Of a stretch of 64,000 nucleotides of DNA, positions 46,601-56,600 are shown piece by piece (position 1 is the stretch's first letter; every line of letters begins with the position of its first letter). Below the pieces are notes generated by a model that worked only from the letters and a program-made list of their open reading frames with translations, made no database searches and was not told the DNA's origin. The DNA comes from Bacteroidales bacterium (GTDB taxonomy: Bacteria; Bacteroidota; Bacteroidia; Bacteroidales; UBA4417). Location of the stretch: assembly GCA_016707705.1 (NCBI GenBank), contig JADJHD010000015.1:62001-126000 (forward strand), written 5' to 3'. A program made the translations under genes and the position numbers.

Positions 46601-49600
46601 CAGCCAGCAGTTCAGCAAATACATATACTGTTACATATACTATAGCAGCTGCAGGAGGTTGTGCCCTATATACTGCAACTACTTCTGTAACCATTAATCC
46701 TACTCTGGCTGCTAGCGTGAGTATTGGTGCATCTTCAACAACTATTTGTGCAGGGACATCTGTAACCTTTACAGCAACTCCAACTAACGGGGGGAGTACT
46801 CCTTCCTATCAATGGAAATTGAATGGCTCAAATGTAGGAACCAACAGTACAACATATACATCCTCCGCTCTGGCGAACAATGATGCTGTAATTTGTATTA
46901 TGACATCCAATGCAAGCTGTGTTACCGGTTCGCCTGCAACATCAAATACAGTTACAATGACTGTAAATTCGAATGTTGCAGCAAGTGTGAGTATAGGAGC
47001 TTCATCAACAACTATTTGTTCTGGTTCAAGCGTAACCTTTACTGCAACTCCGACAAATGGGGGTAGTTCTCCAAGCTATCAGTGGAAGCTGAATGGATCG
47101 AATGTCGGAACTAGCTCAACTACCTATACAAATAGCTCCTTAGCCAATAATGATATTGTAAGTTGCGTAATGACCTCAAATGCATCCTGTGTATCAGGCA
47201 GTCCGGCTACTTCAAATTCGGTTACCATGACCGTTAATCCGAATCTCCCGGCGAGTGTGAGCATAGCGGCTTCAGCAACAACAATTTGTTCCGGGACAAG
47301 CGTGACCTTCACGGCAACCCCCACCAATGGTGGAAGTTCACCAAGCTACCAGTGGAAATTGAATGGAACGAATGTTGGCACCAATAGTACAACCTATACC
47401 AACAGTTCCCTGGCAAATGGAAATACAGTGACATGTGTCATGACTTCAAATGCTACCTGCGCAACCGGTAGTCCAGCCACATCAAATACTGTGACCATGA
47501 CGGTCAATCCCAATCTACCGGTAAGTGTTTCGATTGGAGCATCGGCAACAACTATTTGCTCAGGCACCAGTGTAACATTTACAGCCACTCCCACCAATGG
47601 CGGAACAACTCCAACATATCAGTGGAAGGTAAACGGCACCAATGCCGGCACCAATAGCAGCACTTTCACTACAACCACTTTGGCAAACAGCAATGCTGTA
47701 ACATGTGTCCTGACTTCAAATGCCAGCTGTGCTACCGGCAGTCCAGCCACTTCGAATTCAATAAGCATGACTGTAAATCCGAATTTACCTGTCAGCGTGA
47801 GTGTAGCGGCTTCTTCAAACCCTGTTTGTTCCGGTAGTTCAGTCACATTTACAGCCACTCCCACAAATGGTGGCAGTACCCCAACATATCAATGGAAGCT
47901 GAATGGTTCCAATGTAGGAACCAATAGTGCCACCTATACCAATTCCAGTCTTGCGAACGGCAACACAGTTGTTTGCGTGTTGACTTCCAATGCCACCTGT
48001 GCGACAGGTAGTCCGGCTACCTCCAACACTGTAACGATGACGGTGAATCCGATAGTTGCAGCCAGTGTCAGTATAGCTGCTTCCTCCAATCCTGTCTGTT
48101 CAGCAACTGTTGTCACCTTTACCGCCACACCAACAAACGGTGGTTCAACTCCAAGCTATCAGTGGAAGGTGAACGGGACTTCGGTGGGTGGCAATAGTAC
48201 AACATACAGTACAGGATCACTCAGTAACAATGATGTGGTTAGCTGTATCATGACATCAAATGCGTCCTGTGTTACAGGCAGTCCTGCAACTTCCAATTCA
48301 GTCACCATGACAGTGAATGCGAATGTAGCTGCCAGCGTTAGCGTAAATGCCTCTGCAACTTCAATATGCTCCGGAAGCAGCGTCACCTTCACCGCAACCC
48401 CCACCAATGGCGGAACTACTCCTGTTTATCAATGGAAACTGAATGGAGCCAATGTAGGCACTAATAGCACAACCTATTCAAATAGTAGTCTGGCAAACGG
48501 AGATATTGTGACTTGCGTCATGACCTCAAATGCAAGCTGTGTTTCAGGCAGTCCTGCAACATCCAATTCCGTGACAATGACCGTCAGTCCTAATCTGCCG
48601 GTAAGTGTATCAGTTGCGGCATCTTCAAATCCTGCCTGTTCCGGAACAAGCGTAACATTTACTGCTACTCCAACTAACGGGGGGAGTACACCTTCCTATC
48701 AATGGAAATTAAACGGCAGCAATGTTGGAACCAATAGTTCCAGCTACAGCAGTTCAGCCCTGAATACAAATGATGCAATAACTTGCGTACTCACATCAAA
48801 TGCAGGTTGCATTACAGGGAATCCTGCCACATCCAACACTGTTACCATGACAGTGAATCCAATTCTGCCGGTAAGCGTCAGTATTGCTGCATCAAGCAAT
48901 CCGGTTTGTTCAGGCACATCTGTGACTTTCACGGCCACTCCGGTTAACGGAGGCAGCTCTCCTTCCTATCAATGGAAGCTTAATGGAAGCAATGTAGGCA
49001 CCAACAGCGCAACCTTCAGTAGTTCTTCACTTTCCAACAATGATGTGGTTACCTGTTACCTTACATCCAATGCAAGCTGCAGCAGCGGCAGTCCAGCTAC
49101 TTCGAACAGCATCTCAATGACTGTAAACCAGATTGTGGTGGCTTCAGTCTCAATTGCTGCGTCATCCAATCCCATTTGTTCTGGCAGTAGTGTTACATTC
49201 ACTGCCACGCCTACCAATGGAGGATCAGCCCCTGCATATCAATGGAAATTAAATGGAAGCAATATCGGCAGCAACTCAGCCACTTATACAAGTTCTGCTT
49301 TAACCAATAACGATATTATAACTTGTGAGCTAACCTCCAATGCCACTTGTGTAAGCGGTAGTCCTGCTACCTCCAATTCTGTGACAATGACGGTTAATCC
49401 AATAGTTGTTGCAAGTGTTTCGATAGCAGCAAGTTCCAGCACTGTTTGTTCCGGAACAAGTGTAACTTTTACTGCCACACCTACCAATGGAGGCAGTTCT
49501 CCGGTGTATCAGTGGAAACTGAATGGTACTAATGTGGGCAGTAATTCCACAACTTATACCAATGCCGGTCTGGCAAACAATGATGTTGTAAGCTGCACAA

Positions 49601-52600
49601 TGACCTCAAATGCAACCTGCGTTTCAGGTAGTCCGGCCACCTCCGGTTCAATCACTATGACTGTTAATCCGAATTATGCTGTTTCCGTTGCAGTTGCTTC
49701 CGGTTCTGGAACAACTATCTGCGCCGGCACCAGTGTGACATTCACTGCTACTCCAACAAATGGTGGCAGCAGTCCGGTTTATCAATGGATTAAGAATGGA
49801 AGCAACGTGGGAAGTAACTCCAGCAGTTATACTAATGCAGCCTTACTGGATGGAGATATTATCAGCTGTGAGTTGACTTCCAATCTTACATGTACAACTG
49901 GTAATCCAGCTACTTCCAATTCGGTTTCAATGACTGTGAATCTGGTACCAACTGATCCCACTGCTGTCTCTGCCAGTCCATCATCCATCTATTCAGGATA
50001 TGCCGGACAGATTGTACTCACTGCAAGCGGAGGTGGAGGAGGAAGTTCGGTTGTGAAATGGTATGAAGGCTCTTGTGGTTCTGCAACTTTGGTAGGAACA
50101 GGAACCAACCTGACGATCAACCCTCCCTCAGCAACAACAGTTTACTATGCGAGATGGGAGAACGGTTCATGCTATTCGGCCTGTGTTTCCACAACGGTGA
50201 GTGTTGCTTATAATTACAGAAGCAAAACAACCGGTAGCTGGAATCTGGCAAGTTCATGGGAGATTTACAGGGCAGGCAGCTGGGTGGATGCCTCGACTGC
50301 TCCAATCTCAACGGATGGAACTATCACGATTCGCAATGCACATACCATTACAGTGCCTTCATCCGCCGGGTATATTAATGTTGATGAGATTACCATTGAC
50401 GCAGGAGGAAAGCTTGTTGTAAATGTTTGTCCGTCAAACTGGTGGTTTAATATTATCGATGGTCCCGGGGATGATATTACAATCAATGGTACCATGGAAT
50501 ATCAGGATGACAAGGTTTCCATGGCTTCCGGTGCAACCATGGTGGTTGGTGATGGAGGTAAATTCCAGCACAACCTGAACTATGTTGGAAATTATCCGAT
50601 TACTGCTCCAACTGCAACCTGGCATGCCAATTCAACATATGAAGTGCTTTCATCCAATCAACTTACGCCTTCAAATGGATTCAATCAGAATTTTGGAAAT
50701 TTTACCTGGAACTATTCAGGTCAAACCAGCGATATTAATCTGGTGGGGGCTTTAAGCAGCATTGCCGGAAATCTGTCGATTCTTTCTACCGGCACTAAAT
50801 CATTAATTCTGACAAACACAACTGCATTAACAGTTACCATTGGCAATGACCTGATTATCCAAAGTGGAATACTGGATTTTGCATCCGGTGCAGCAGCTAC
50901 TAAAGTGATCAATTTGAGTGGCAATTATAATCAGACAGGAGGGACTTTCAAAAACACCAACTCCAAGGTATTAACTATTAATTTCAAAGGAAGCGGAAAA
51001 ACATTTACCCAATCAGCAGGTACCTTAACTTCTACCTACATCAATTGGGACATCAACAGCGGAGCATCACTCTCCCTGAACAACAATCTGCCGGTTGCAA
51101 CCAGCCGAAGTTGCACCCTGAATGGTACTCTTGATTGTGGTATTACAACCGCTGTTACCGGCACTGGTTCATTCACTACGAACAGTGGGGCTACACTTAT
51201 CTTGGGCTCACCTGCCGGAATCACTTCTACTGCAGGAACAGGGAATGTTCAAACCACAACGGCAACCTTTAACAGTTCCACTGATTTTGTTTACAACGGA
51301 GTTGCAGCACAGGTTTCGGGCAATCGGCTTCCATCAATAATCAGAAATCTAACTCTTGATAATAGCAGTGGAATGGACCTGAGCGGCTCGGTAACGCTGA
51401 ACGGACAATTGCTTCTGACTACTGGTGCCCTGGGAATTGGAAGCAATAGTTTAACCTTGCAGAATCAGGATATTCCTGTGGTTCGTTCATCCGGAACAAT
51501 CACAACTACCTCCGGTTCAAATCTGGCCTTTGGCTCATCGGGAAATATTGGCGGTGCAGCATTTACCATTCCGGACAACTTATTCACTTCAGCACCTGCA
51601 TTGAATAATTTCACCATTTACCGAACCAATAGCCTCACTTTAGGCAATCAGCAGTTTAAAATCAATGGGACTGTTCTTTGTAATGGACCACTTAACACCA
51701 ATGGTAAGTTGCAATTGCTGTCAACAGCTACCCAAACAGCATTGATTGATGGTACAGGAAGTGGAAACATAACCGGGGCTGTAAGTATGCAACGATATAT
51801 CCCACAGGGATTTGGCTACAAGTATCTGAGCACTCCTTTCCAGTCGACTCAGGTTGGAGACTACTCTGCCTATGTGGATCTGAACGCCGATTTTCCAACT
51901 TTCTACAAATATGAGGAGAACAAGACTTCCTCGGGTTGGACTAGCTATACTTCTCCTTCTTCAACCCTAAGTGTGATGAACGGATATGCCATCAATTTTG
52001 GCAGTTCGGCAAATACGGTAACAATTGAATTGAGCGGATCAGTGAACAACGGAACTATTTCACCCCAGCCGCTTTATAACCATAATCAGGTATTTACCAA
52101 GGGATTCAATCTGGCAGGAAATCCATATCCATCGCCAATTAACTGGACAGCCGCCACAGGGTGGACAAAGACCAATATCGACAATGCCATCTATTACTTT
52201 AATACCGGCAGCACAGATCAATATACAGGGACCTATTCCAGCTACATCAACGGGGTCTCAAGTGATGGTATCGCAGGAGCCGTCATTCCTTCCATGCAAG
52301 GTTTCTTTATTCACGTGACCAATGGAAGCTATCCGGTTACCGCCAGCTTTGGCATGGATAACAGGGTAAGGGTAAATAACCTTTCTCCGGCATTTCATAA
52401 GTCATTGGAAGAAAATACCTATCCTATGATCCGGCTTACAGCAGCCTATGTATCACAAGCATACCAGGATCCTGCAGTAATTTATTTTGATGAAAATGCA
52501 ACTTTGAATTTTGATCCCGACTGGGATGCCTTGAAACTGCTGAATACCGATCCACAGGCACCAAGTTTATACATTAATGCCGGGGATAATGAAAAGCTTT

Positions 52601-53106
52601 CCATTGCAGCCATTCCCGAGTTCAGGGATAGTCTTGGTGTGGTTCCCCTTGGTCTGAATACTGATCTGGACGGATGGGTTAATCTAACCGCAACCGAGAT
52701 TGACTTGCTCCCTTACACCGGCAGGGTTTACCTTGTGGACTCAGTAACTGGTGTAATTCAGGATTTGGCCGAAAATTCGAGTTACCGGTTCCTTGCTGCT
52801 AAAGGCATGGAAGATCACCGTTTCTCGCTGGTATTCAGTCTGAAGGATATTAGCCATATCCCGCCAACTGAGGATGAATTCAATGTGAGTTATTCGGAAG
52901 GCAAATTGTACCTGTTTACAGATCTGGCAATGGGAACCAAAAGTACATTGGTAATCAGCAATCAGCTTGGACAGACTTTAAGAAAGTACCAGCTTTCAGG
53001 AAGCGGTTATCAAAATGTTGAGCCCGGACTTCCAACAGGAATTTATCTGGTGACATTATACACAGTTAAGGGAACTCAAACCCGGAAAATATTTATTCAA
53101 TCATGA
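43609..53106 (+). CDS. Giant T9SS-exported adhesin-like protein with twelve Ig-like repeats
   Basis: Exported 3165-residue protein; the signal peptide ends SHCLGA. The N-terminal part (about 25-500) is Thr/Ser/Gly-rich beta-helix-like sequence beginning SVTGNWNSTATWGG. A PA14-like domain lies at about 690-835 (WIGHLYDDTN, GLYIVDLGSDDGGRLAVDG). Twelve tandem Ig-like repeats of 90 residues span about 1034-2114, each with SGTSVTFTATPTNGG, YQWKLNGSNVG, and two Cys. A second SWN-type beta-helix region (TTGSWNLASSWE) follows, then a type A T9SS sorting domain in the last 75 residues. No catalytic site is seen, so adhesion or fibre scaffolding is likely. Its stop overlaps the next start (ATGA), so the two are translationally coupled. 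Confidence 0.88.
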   Translation: MKALLVRLFLLPAIFLVISSHCLGATRTASVTGNWNSTATWGGSAVPTASDAVIINPGVTVTVNTTAVCLSLAFTTNSGSAAQLSFSGTNSLTVTGTVTVTRPSSTSLTNTVAVNAGTLTCATLALAATTGTRYSYVTISTGTVNVSGNITAGGTSSQIIFSNSGIVNVGGTFMGSTVGTLTPGTGTICYNKAGAQTIANYTYYNLTIAGSGTKTESSATINGMFTVEGTATFSGTPNYGANASIRYNTATSRNSGVEWTSTFNGTGGVIIANAGAITMAGAKVVGAGIEISSGATLITNNNSLSIGGDLSNSGTFTTGTSTITFNGSTAQLIEGSSSTTFSNLTLSNSSGLTLSGSVNQTVTGILNLVSGIITTGSNVLILGNSASVSGADALCYINGYLRKGVAAGTTSMTFEVGDALYYSPITMSITGTTNSAGNLTARAVSGDHPNILSSDIDPSLSVNKYWTLTNSGVTGITSYDATFTYYINDIDPGADYTDYLAGLYSSSSWTYPFVGTTDATTVEVTGLTGFGDFQFGQSSAPPSACQYGDNGSTPSVADFVPCIDFPSNEQTVSASLAAHQYFTMNVIKGVTYEIYTCNSTPPSNPLALVVYQEGAPTDPYIAYSYSNSGNPCTSSSNNVYLSFTSGFSGKVRVLLNRKNFCSSSTPSGITVKVNASGGSNVLDSETAAGTDSWIGHLYDDTNAGVAYSGTFSPYVGYYTQAETFNETFGGGTNDVDCFNSVYSNGTIRASLKTITYAVRYRMNSTKRGLYIVDLGSDDGGRLAVDGALVYNNWNDQSYSSKPRVLMPLTGSSSLIYDFYENAGASRVTFQNLTLVLANTLSTNTSQSVCLGNSGSAISGDTYGSLPSGISLSGTGYQWTYSTSPGGSRTNISGATAATYTPNSSAAPFNVAGTYYIYRNAVLTSTNNVSPSTYTATLESNAATIIVASPPSATISYTGSPFCLSSSPVTVNLSGTSGGTFTASPTGLSINSSTGTITPASSSANTYTVTYTIAAAGGCALYTATTSVTINPTLAASVSIGASSTTICAGTSVTFTATPTNGGSTPSYQWKLNGSNVGTNSTTYTSSALANNDAVICIMTSNASCVTGSPATSNTVTMTVNSNVAASVSIGASSTTICSGSSVTFTATPTNGGSSPSYQWKLNGSNVGTSSTTYTNSSLANNDIVSCVMTSNASCVSGSPATSNSVTMTVNPNLPASVSIAASATTICSGTSVTFTATPTNGGSSPSYQWKLNGTNVGTNSTTYTNSSLANGNTVTCVMTSNATCATGSPATSNTVTMTVNPNLPVSVSIGASATTICSGTSVTFTATPTNGGTTPTYQWKVNGTNAGTNSSTFTTTTLANSNAVTCVLTSNASCATGSPATSNSISMTVNPNLPVSVSVAASSNPVCSGSSVTFTATPTNGGSTPTYQWKLNGSNVGTNSATYTNSSLANGNTVVCVLTSNATCATGSPATSNTVTMTVNPIVAASVSIAASSNPVCSATVVTFTATPTNGGSTPSYQWKVNGTSVGGNSTTYSTGSLSNNDVVSCIMTSNASCVTGSPATSNSVTMTVNANVAASVSVNASATSICSGSSVTFTATPTNGGTTPVYQWKLNGANVGTNSTTYSNSSLANGDIVTCVMTSNASCVSGSPATSNSVTMTVSPNLPVSVSVAASSNPACSGTSVTFTATPTNGGSTPSYQWKLNGSNVGTNSSSYSSSALNTNDAITCVLTSNAGCITGNPATSNTVTMTVNPILPVSVSIAASSNPVCSGTSVTFTATPVNGGSSPSYQWKLNGSNVGTNSATFSSSSLSNNDVVTCYLTSNASCSSGSPATSNSISMTVNQIVVASVSIAASSNPICSGSSVTFTATPTNGGSAPAYQWKLNGSNIGSNSATYTSSALTNNDIITCELTSNATCVSGSPATSNSVTMTVNPIVVASVSIAASSSTVCSGTSVTFTATPTNGGSSPVYQWKLNGTNVGSNSTTYTNAGLANNDVVSCTMTSNATCVSGSPATSGSITMTVNPNYAVSVAVASGSGTTICAGTSVTFTATPTNGGSSPVYQWIKNGSNVGSNSSSYTNAALLDGDIISCELTSNLTCTTGNPATSNSVSMTVNLVPTDPTAVSASPSSIYSGYAGQIVLTASGGGGGSSVVKWYEGSCGSATLVGTGTNLTINPPSATTVYYARWENGSCYSACVSTTVSVAYNYRSKTTGSWNLASSWEIYRAGSWVDASTAPISTDGTITIRNAHTITVPSSAGYINVDEITIDAGGKLVVNVCPSNWWFNIIDGPGDDITINGTMEYQDDKVSMASGATMVVGDGGKFQHNLNYVGNYPITAPTATWHANSTYEVLSSNQLTPSNGFNQNFGNFTWNYSGQTSDINLVGALSSIAGNLSILSTGTKSLILTNTTALTVTIGNDLIIQSGILDFASGAAATKVINLSGNYNQTGGTFKNTNSKVLTINFKGSGKTFTQSAGTLTSTYINWDINSGASLSLNNNLPVATSRSCTLNGTLDCGITTAVTGTGSFTTNSGATLILGSPAGITSTAGTGNVQTTTATFNSSTDFVYNGVAAQVSGNRLPSIIRNLTLDNSSGMDLSGSVTLNGQLLLTTGALGIGSNSLTLQNQDIPVVRSSGTITTTSGSNLAFGSSGNIGGAAFTIPDNLFTSAPALNNFTIYRTNSLTLGNQQFKINGTVLCNGPLNTNGKLQLLSTATQTALIDGTGSGNITGAVSMQRYIPQGFGYKYLSTPFQSTQVGDYSAYVDLNADFPTFYKYEENKTSSGWTSYTSPSSTLSVMNGYAINFGSSANTVTIELSGSVNNGTISPQPLYNHNQVFTKGFNLAGNPYPSPINWTAATGWTKTNIDNAIYYFNTGSTDQYTGTYSSYINGVSSDGIAGAVIPSMQGFFIHVTNGSYPVTASFGMDNRVRVNNLSPAFHKSLEENTYPMIRLTAAYVSQAYQDPAVIYFDENATLNFDPDWDALKLLNTDPQAPSLYINAGDNEKLSIAAIPEFRDSLGVVPLGLNTDLDGWVNLTATEIDLLPYTGRVYLVDSVTGVIQDLAENSSYRFLAAKGMEDHRFSLVFSLKDISHIPPTEDEFNVSYSEGKLYLFTDLAMGTKSTLVISNQLGQTLRKYQLSGSGYQNVEPGLPTGIYLVTLYTVKGTQTRKIFIQS
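46708..49948 (+). repeat. Twelve 270-bp coding tandem repeats
   Basis: In-frame repeats of 270 bp, starting about 46708, 46978, 47248 and so on, encode the Ig-like domains of the giant protein. Neighbouring units share most of their sequence, but third positions vary, and the last unit is slightly longer. Minus-strand reading frames across this region are artefacts of the repeats. Confidence 0.93.
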
Positions 53107-53627
53107 TGAATCCCAAGTGGACAACATATAAGCAATTGAGAAAGGCGGGGAAGATTCTTCTTTTTGCGACGTTCTTATTTTGCAGCTCGGAAATGCAGGC
53201 CCAGGAGGATCCTCCGAAGCCAATCTCTGTTACTACATTCCAGAATTTAAGCTTTGGGGCTATTATTCAGGGGTTTTCAGGAGGAAGTGTAATTATTTAT
53301 CCTTCCGGATCCCGGTCTGTAACAGGTGACCTGATACAGGCAAATCTGGGCTATGCTTATTACCCTGCGATTTTTGAGGTAGGGGCGAACCTTGGTACTC
53401 TGGTAACCATCCTGAACGGACCTGATGTTGTTCTGTCAGGCAGCAATGGCGGGACCATGACCCTACATATTGGTGAAACTGATCCGCCTTCCCCGTTTAT
53501 CAATACACTAACACCTCCGGGACTTACTCAGGTGAGGGTTGGAGGGACTCTATATGTTGGGAATGCATTGGCTAATCCTGCAGGATCCTATAGCGGGAGC
53601 TTCTTCATCACATTTATTCAGGAATAG
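53103..53627 (+). CDS. DUF4402-like secreted protein with a shortened N-terminus
   Basis: Exported 174-residue protein; the signal peptide ends EMQAQ. The mature sequence EDPPKPISVTTFQNLSFGAII reaches the conserved FG after only 18 residues, against 26 in the other DUF4402 proteins here, so the first strand (VTATSSTTATI in protein 2) is missing. The later part keeps the fold (SGGSVIIYPSGSRSVTGD, LTQVRVGGTLYVGNALANPAGSYSGSFFITF). It starts inside the stop codon of the giant gene and is 14 nt from the usher gene, unlike the monocistronic subunits. A terminal or anchoring subunit is one reading (inference). Confidence 0.75.
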   Translation: MMNPKWTTYKQLRKAGKILLFATFLFCSSEMQAQEDPPKPISVTTFQNLSFGAIIQGFSGGSVIIYPSGSRSVTGDLIQANLGYAYYPAIFEVGANLGTLVTILNGPDVVLSGSNGGTMTLHIGETDPPSPFINTLTPPGLTQVRVGGTLYVGNALANPAGSYSGSFFITFIQE

Positions 53628-53641
53628 TCATTCATTTCAAC

Positions 53642-56600
53642 ATGCAGCGGAGAACGATATTTGGTATGGAGGTGAACAGGAACATTAGTGTCCTGGTTCA
53701 GTCCATGCCCATAGCATTTCTCCTTCTTCTGACTATGTGCCTGCCTTTGTCTTCCAGGGCTCAGGATGATTTGGATTATGAAGAAATATCTGTATTTCTG
53801 ACTGTTCAGAGGGTTGGCAGTATTGAAATTCCTGCTGTTATCAGTAATGATAAAGTGTACCTGCCAATAACCGATGTTTTTGATTTTCTGAAGATCCGAA
53901 ATCAGGTTTCACCGGGATATGATTCAATTTCAGGTTTCTACATTAACACCAGAAATCTGTTCGCAGTGAACTTCCCTCAGAAGAAGATATTTGTCGATGA
54001 TAAATTATATGAACTGCCGGAGAATGCATTGATCAAAACAGAAACCAGCCTGTATCTTCTTGCCGATTATTTTGGGAAGGTATTCGGACTTAATTGTACG
54101 TTCAATTACCGTGCACTGGCGATATTGATGGATACGAAACTGGAGCTTCCTATTATCAGGGAAATGCGGCTGGAACAGATGCGCACGAATATTAGTAAAT
54201 TAAGAGGAGAATCTCAGGCTGACTCAACACTGGGTCGCACCTATCCTATGTTCCATCTGGGAATGGCAGACTGGTCACTGATTTCGAATCAGGTGGTGAA
54301 TGGTCGAACTGATACCAGGTTTAATCTCGCATTAGGAGGTATTGTGCTTGGAGGGGAAACAAATGTATCCTTGCTCTTTAACTCACACCAGGCTTTCAAT
54401 GAGAAGCAGCAACAGTACCTCTGGAGGTTCGCGAATAATGATTTCAAATATGTGAAACAGATGATGGCCGGAAAGATTGTCAGTCAGGCAACCTCTTCTA
54501 TTTATGCTCCGGTTGTGGGTGTACAGTTTACCAATTCCCCGACTACTTTCAGGCGATCATTCGGTTACTATACATTGAGTGATAATACAGAACCAAACTG
54601 GACAGTTGAATTATATGTGAATAATGTGCTTGTTGACTATGTAAAGGCTGATGCTTCCGGCTTTTACACCTTCCAGGTTCCACTCGTTTATGGAAGTTCC
54701 GCAGTAATGCTTAAATTTTATGGTCCATGGGGAGAAGAACGCACAAAGGAGCAAAGTATCAGCATTCCCTTCAATTTTCTGCCACCCGGTGAAATGCAGT
54801 ATACTGTAAGCGGTGGTATTGTAGAGGATAGCCTTTCAAGTCGTTACTCAAGAGCCAGCATGAATTACGGACTTGCTTCAAGGGTGACTGTCGGGGGAGG
54901 TATGGAGTATCTTTCTTCAGTTACTTCAGGTCCACTGATGCCCTACCTTAGTACCTCGGTACGCCTCGCATCCAGTCTGCTGCTTTCAGGAGAATATACC
55001 TATGGGGTCAGGAAAAAGGGAATCATAACCTATCGTTTTCCATCCAATGTACAGCTGGAGTTGTACTATACCACCTACGACAAGGGACAAAAGGCTATAA
55101 ACTACAACTACAGGGAAGAACGTAAGGCCGTGCTGGCAGTCCCTCTAAGAACAAAGAATTTTTCCGCCTTTTCGAGGCTTACCCTTAACCAGATTATTCT
55201 TCCGGAATCAAAGTATACCACAGCAGAAATGCTGCTATCAGGGGCTATCTATGGTGTAAGCACCAACTTCACAACATACGCCATGTTTGTGGATCCAAAG
55301 AATCCATATGCATACAGCAACCTTTCCTTTTCATTGAGGCTACCGGCAGCATTTAACCTGATTCCTCAGGCTCAATATGAGTACAAAAGCCAGAAGCTCA
55401 TCTCACTCAAATGCGGCTTGGAGAAGCATGTTTTCAAGCATGGATTCTTTAACGTTTCCTATGAACAGAATTTCAAGAGCAATATCCGAAACATTGAATT
55501 TGGATTCAGGTACGACTTCTCATTTGTTCAGGCAGCCTTCACTGCACGCAGGATTAACAAGAATACGCTCTTTACCCAATCAGGAAAAGGAAGCCTGATG
55601 TACGACAAGGGTACAAGCTATTTGCATGCCGGTAACCGCACAAGTGTAGGAAGGGGAGGTGTTGTCATACTTCCGTTCCTTGATCTGAACTGCAATGGTA
55701 TTAAGGATGAAGGTGAACCCCGTGCTGCCGGACTGAATGTGCATATTTCAGGAGGGAGAATTGAACCTGACCTGAAGGATACACTTATCAGGGTATTCGA
55801 CCTTGAACCTTATACTTCCTATTTCATTGAATTCGACAGAAATAGTTTCGATAATATAGCATGGCAACTTAAATTCAAGAGTCTGAAGGTCAATATTGAC
55901 CCTAATAAGTTCCGCAGAATTGACGTCCCGATCTCAGTATTCGGTGAAGCCTCCGGAACGGTATATCGCAAGAGTGGAAACTTTCAAAAGGGATTGGGGC
56001 GTGTTATTGTCTGTTTCTATAATGAAGCCGGGAAAATGGTGGGTAGGACTATGTCAGAGTCTGATGGATATTTCAGTTTCCTTGGACTTCCTCCTGGCAA
56101 CTATACTGCAAAGGTTGATACCAGTCAGTTGAGAAAGATCAGCATGATCTCAGCCCCTGATTCTTTTGAGTTTGAGATCACCGTGAATCCCGACGGAGAT
56201 GTACGTGATGATCTTGAATTTGTGCTTAGCAGCCTGAATACTTCTCAGAATGAACCGGCAGTTCAGAAGGAGACTGTTGGGGCAAATCCGGTTCAGGTAG
56301 TAATAGCTCCAGTTTCGGAACCAAAGGAAGCCGTTTCCGGGAAACAGGTTGCCAAGGATACGATAGTGAAGCAGTCTGCTCAAATGACAGAAAGTAAATC
56401 AGTGGAAGCTACCGATACCAAGAAGGAAGTAAAGCCTGAGCCGGCTGTCCAAAAGACTGAAATTAAACCGACTGAAGTAGTTCCAGCAAGGAAGGAAGTC
56501 AAACCTGAGCCTGTAGTTCCTATGGGAAAGACCACGAAACCTCAGCCTGAAGTTACCGGTTCAGAAAGAAATGATATCGACAAGCTTATTCCATCTGTAA

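Noticed and set aside
47124..49487. Series of similar minus-strand frames of 60-80 codons
   Set aside because: They repeat every 270 bp because they are antisense to the Ig-like repeats of the giant protein.
46708..49948. Possible CRISPR or satellite array
   Set aside because: Units are 270 bp, contiguous and coding, without spacers; this is a protein repeat.
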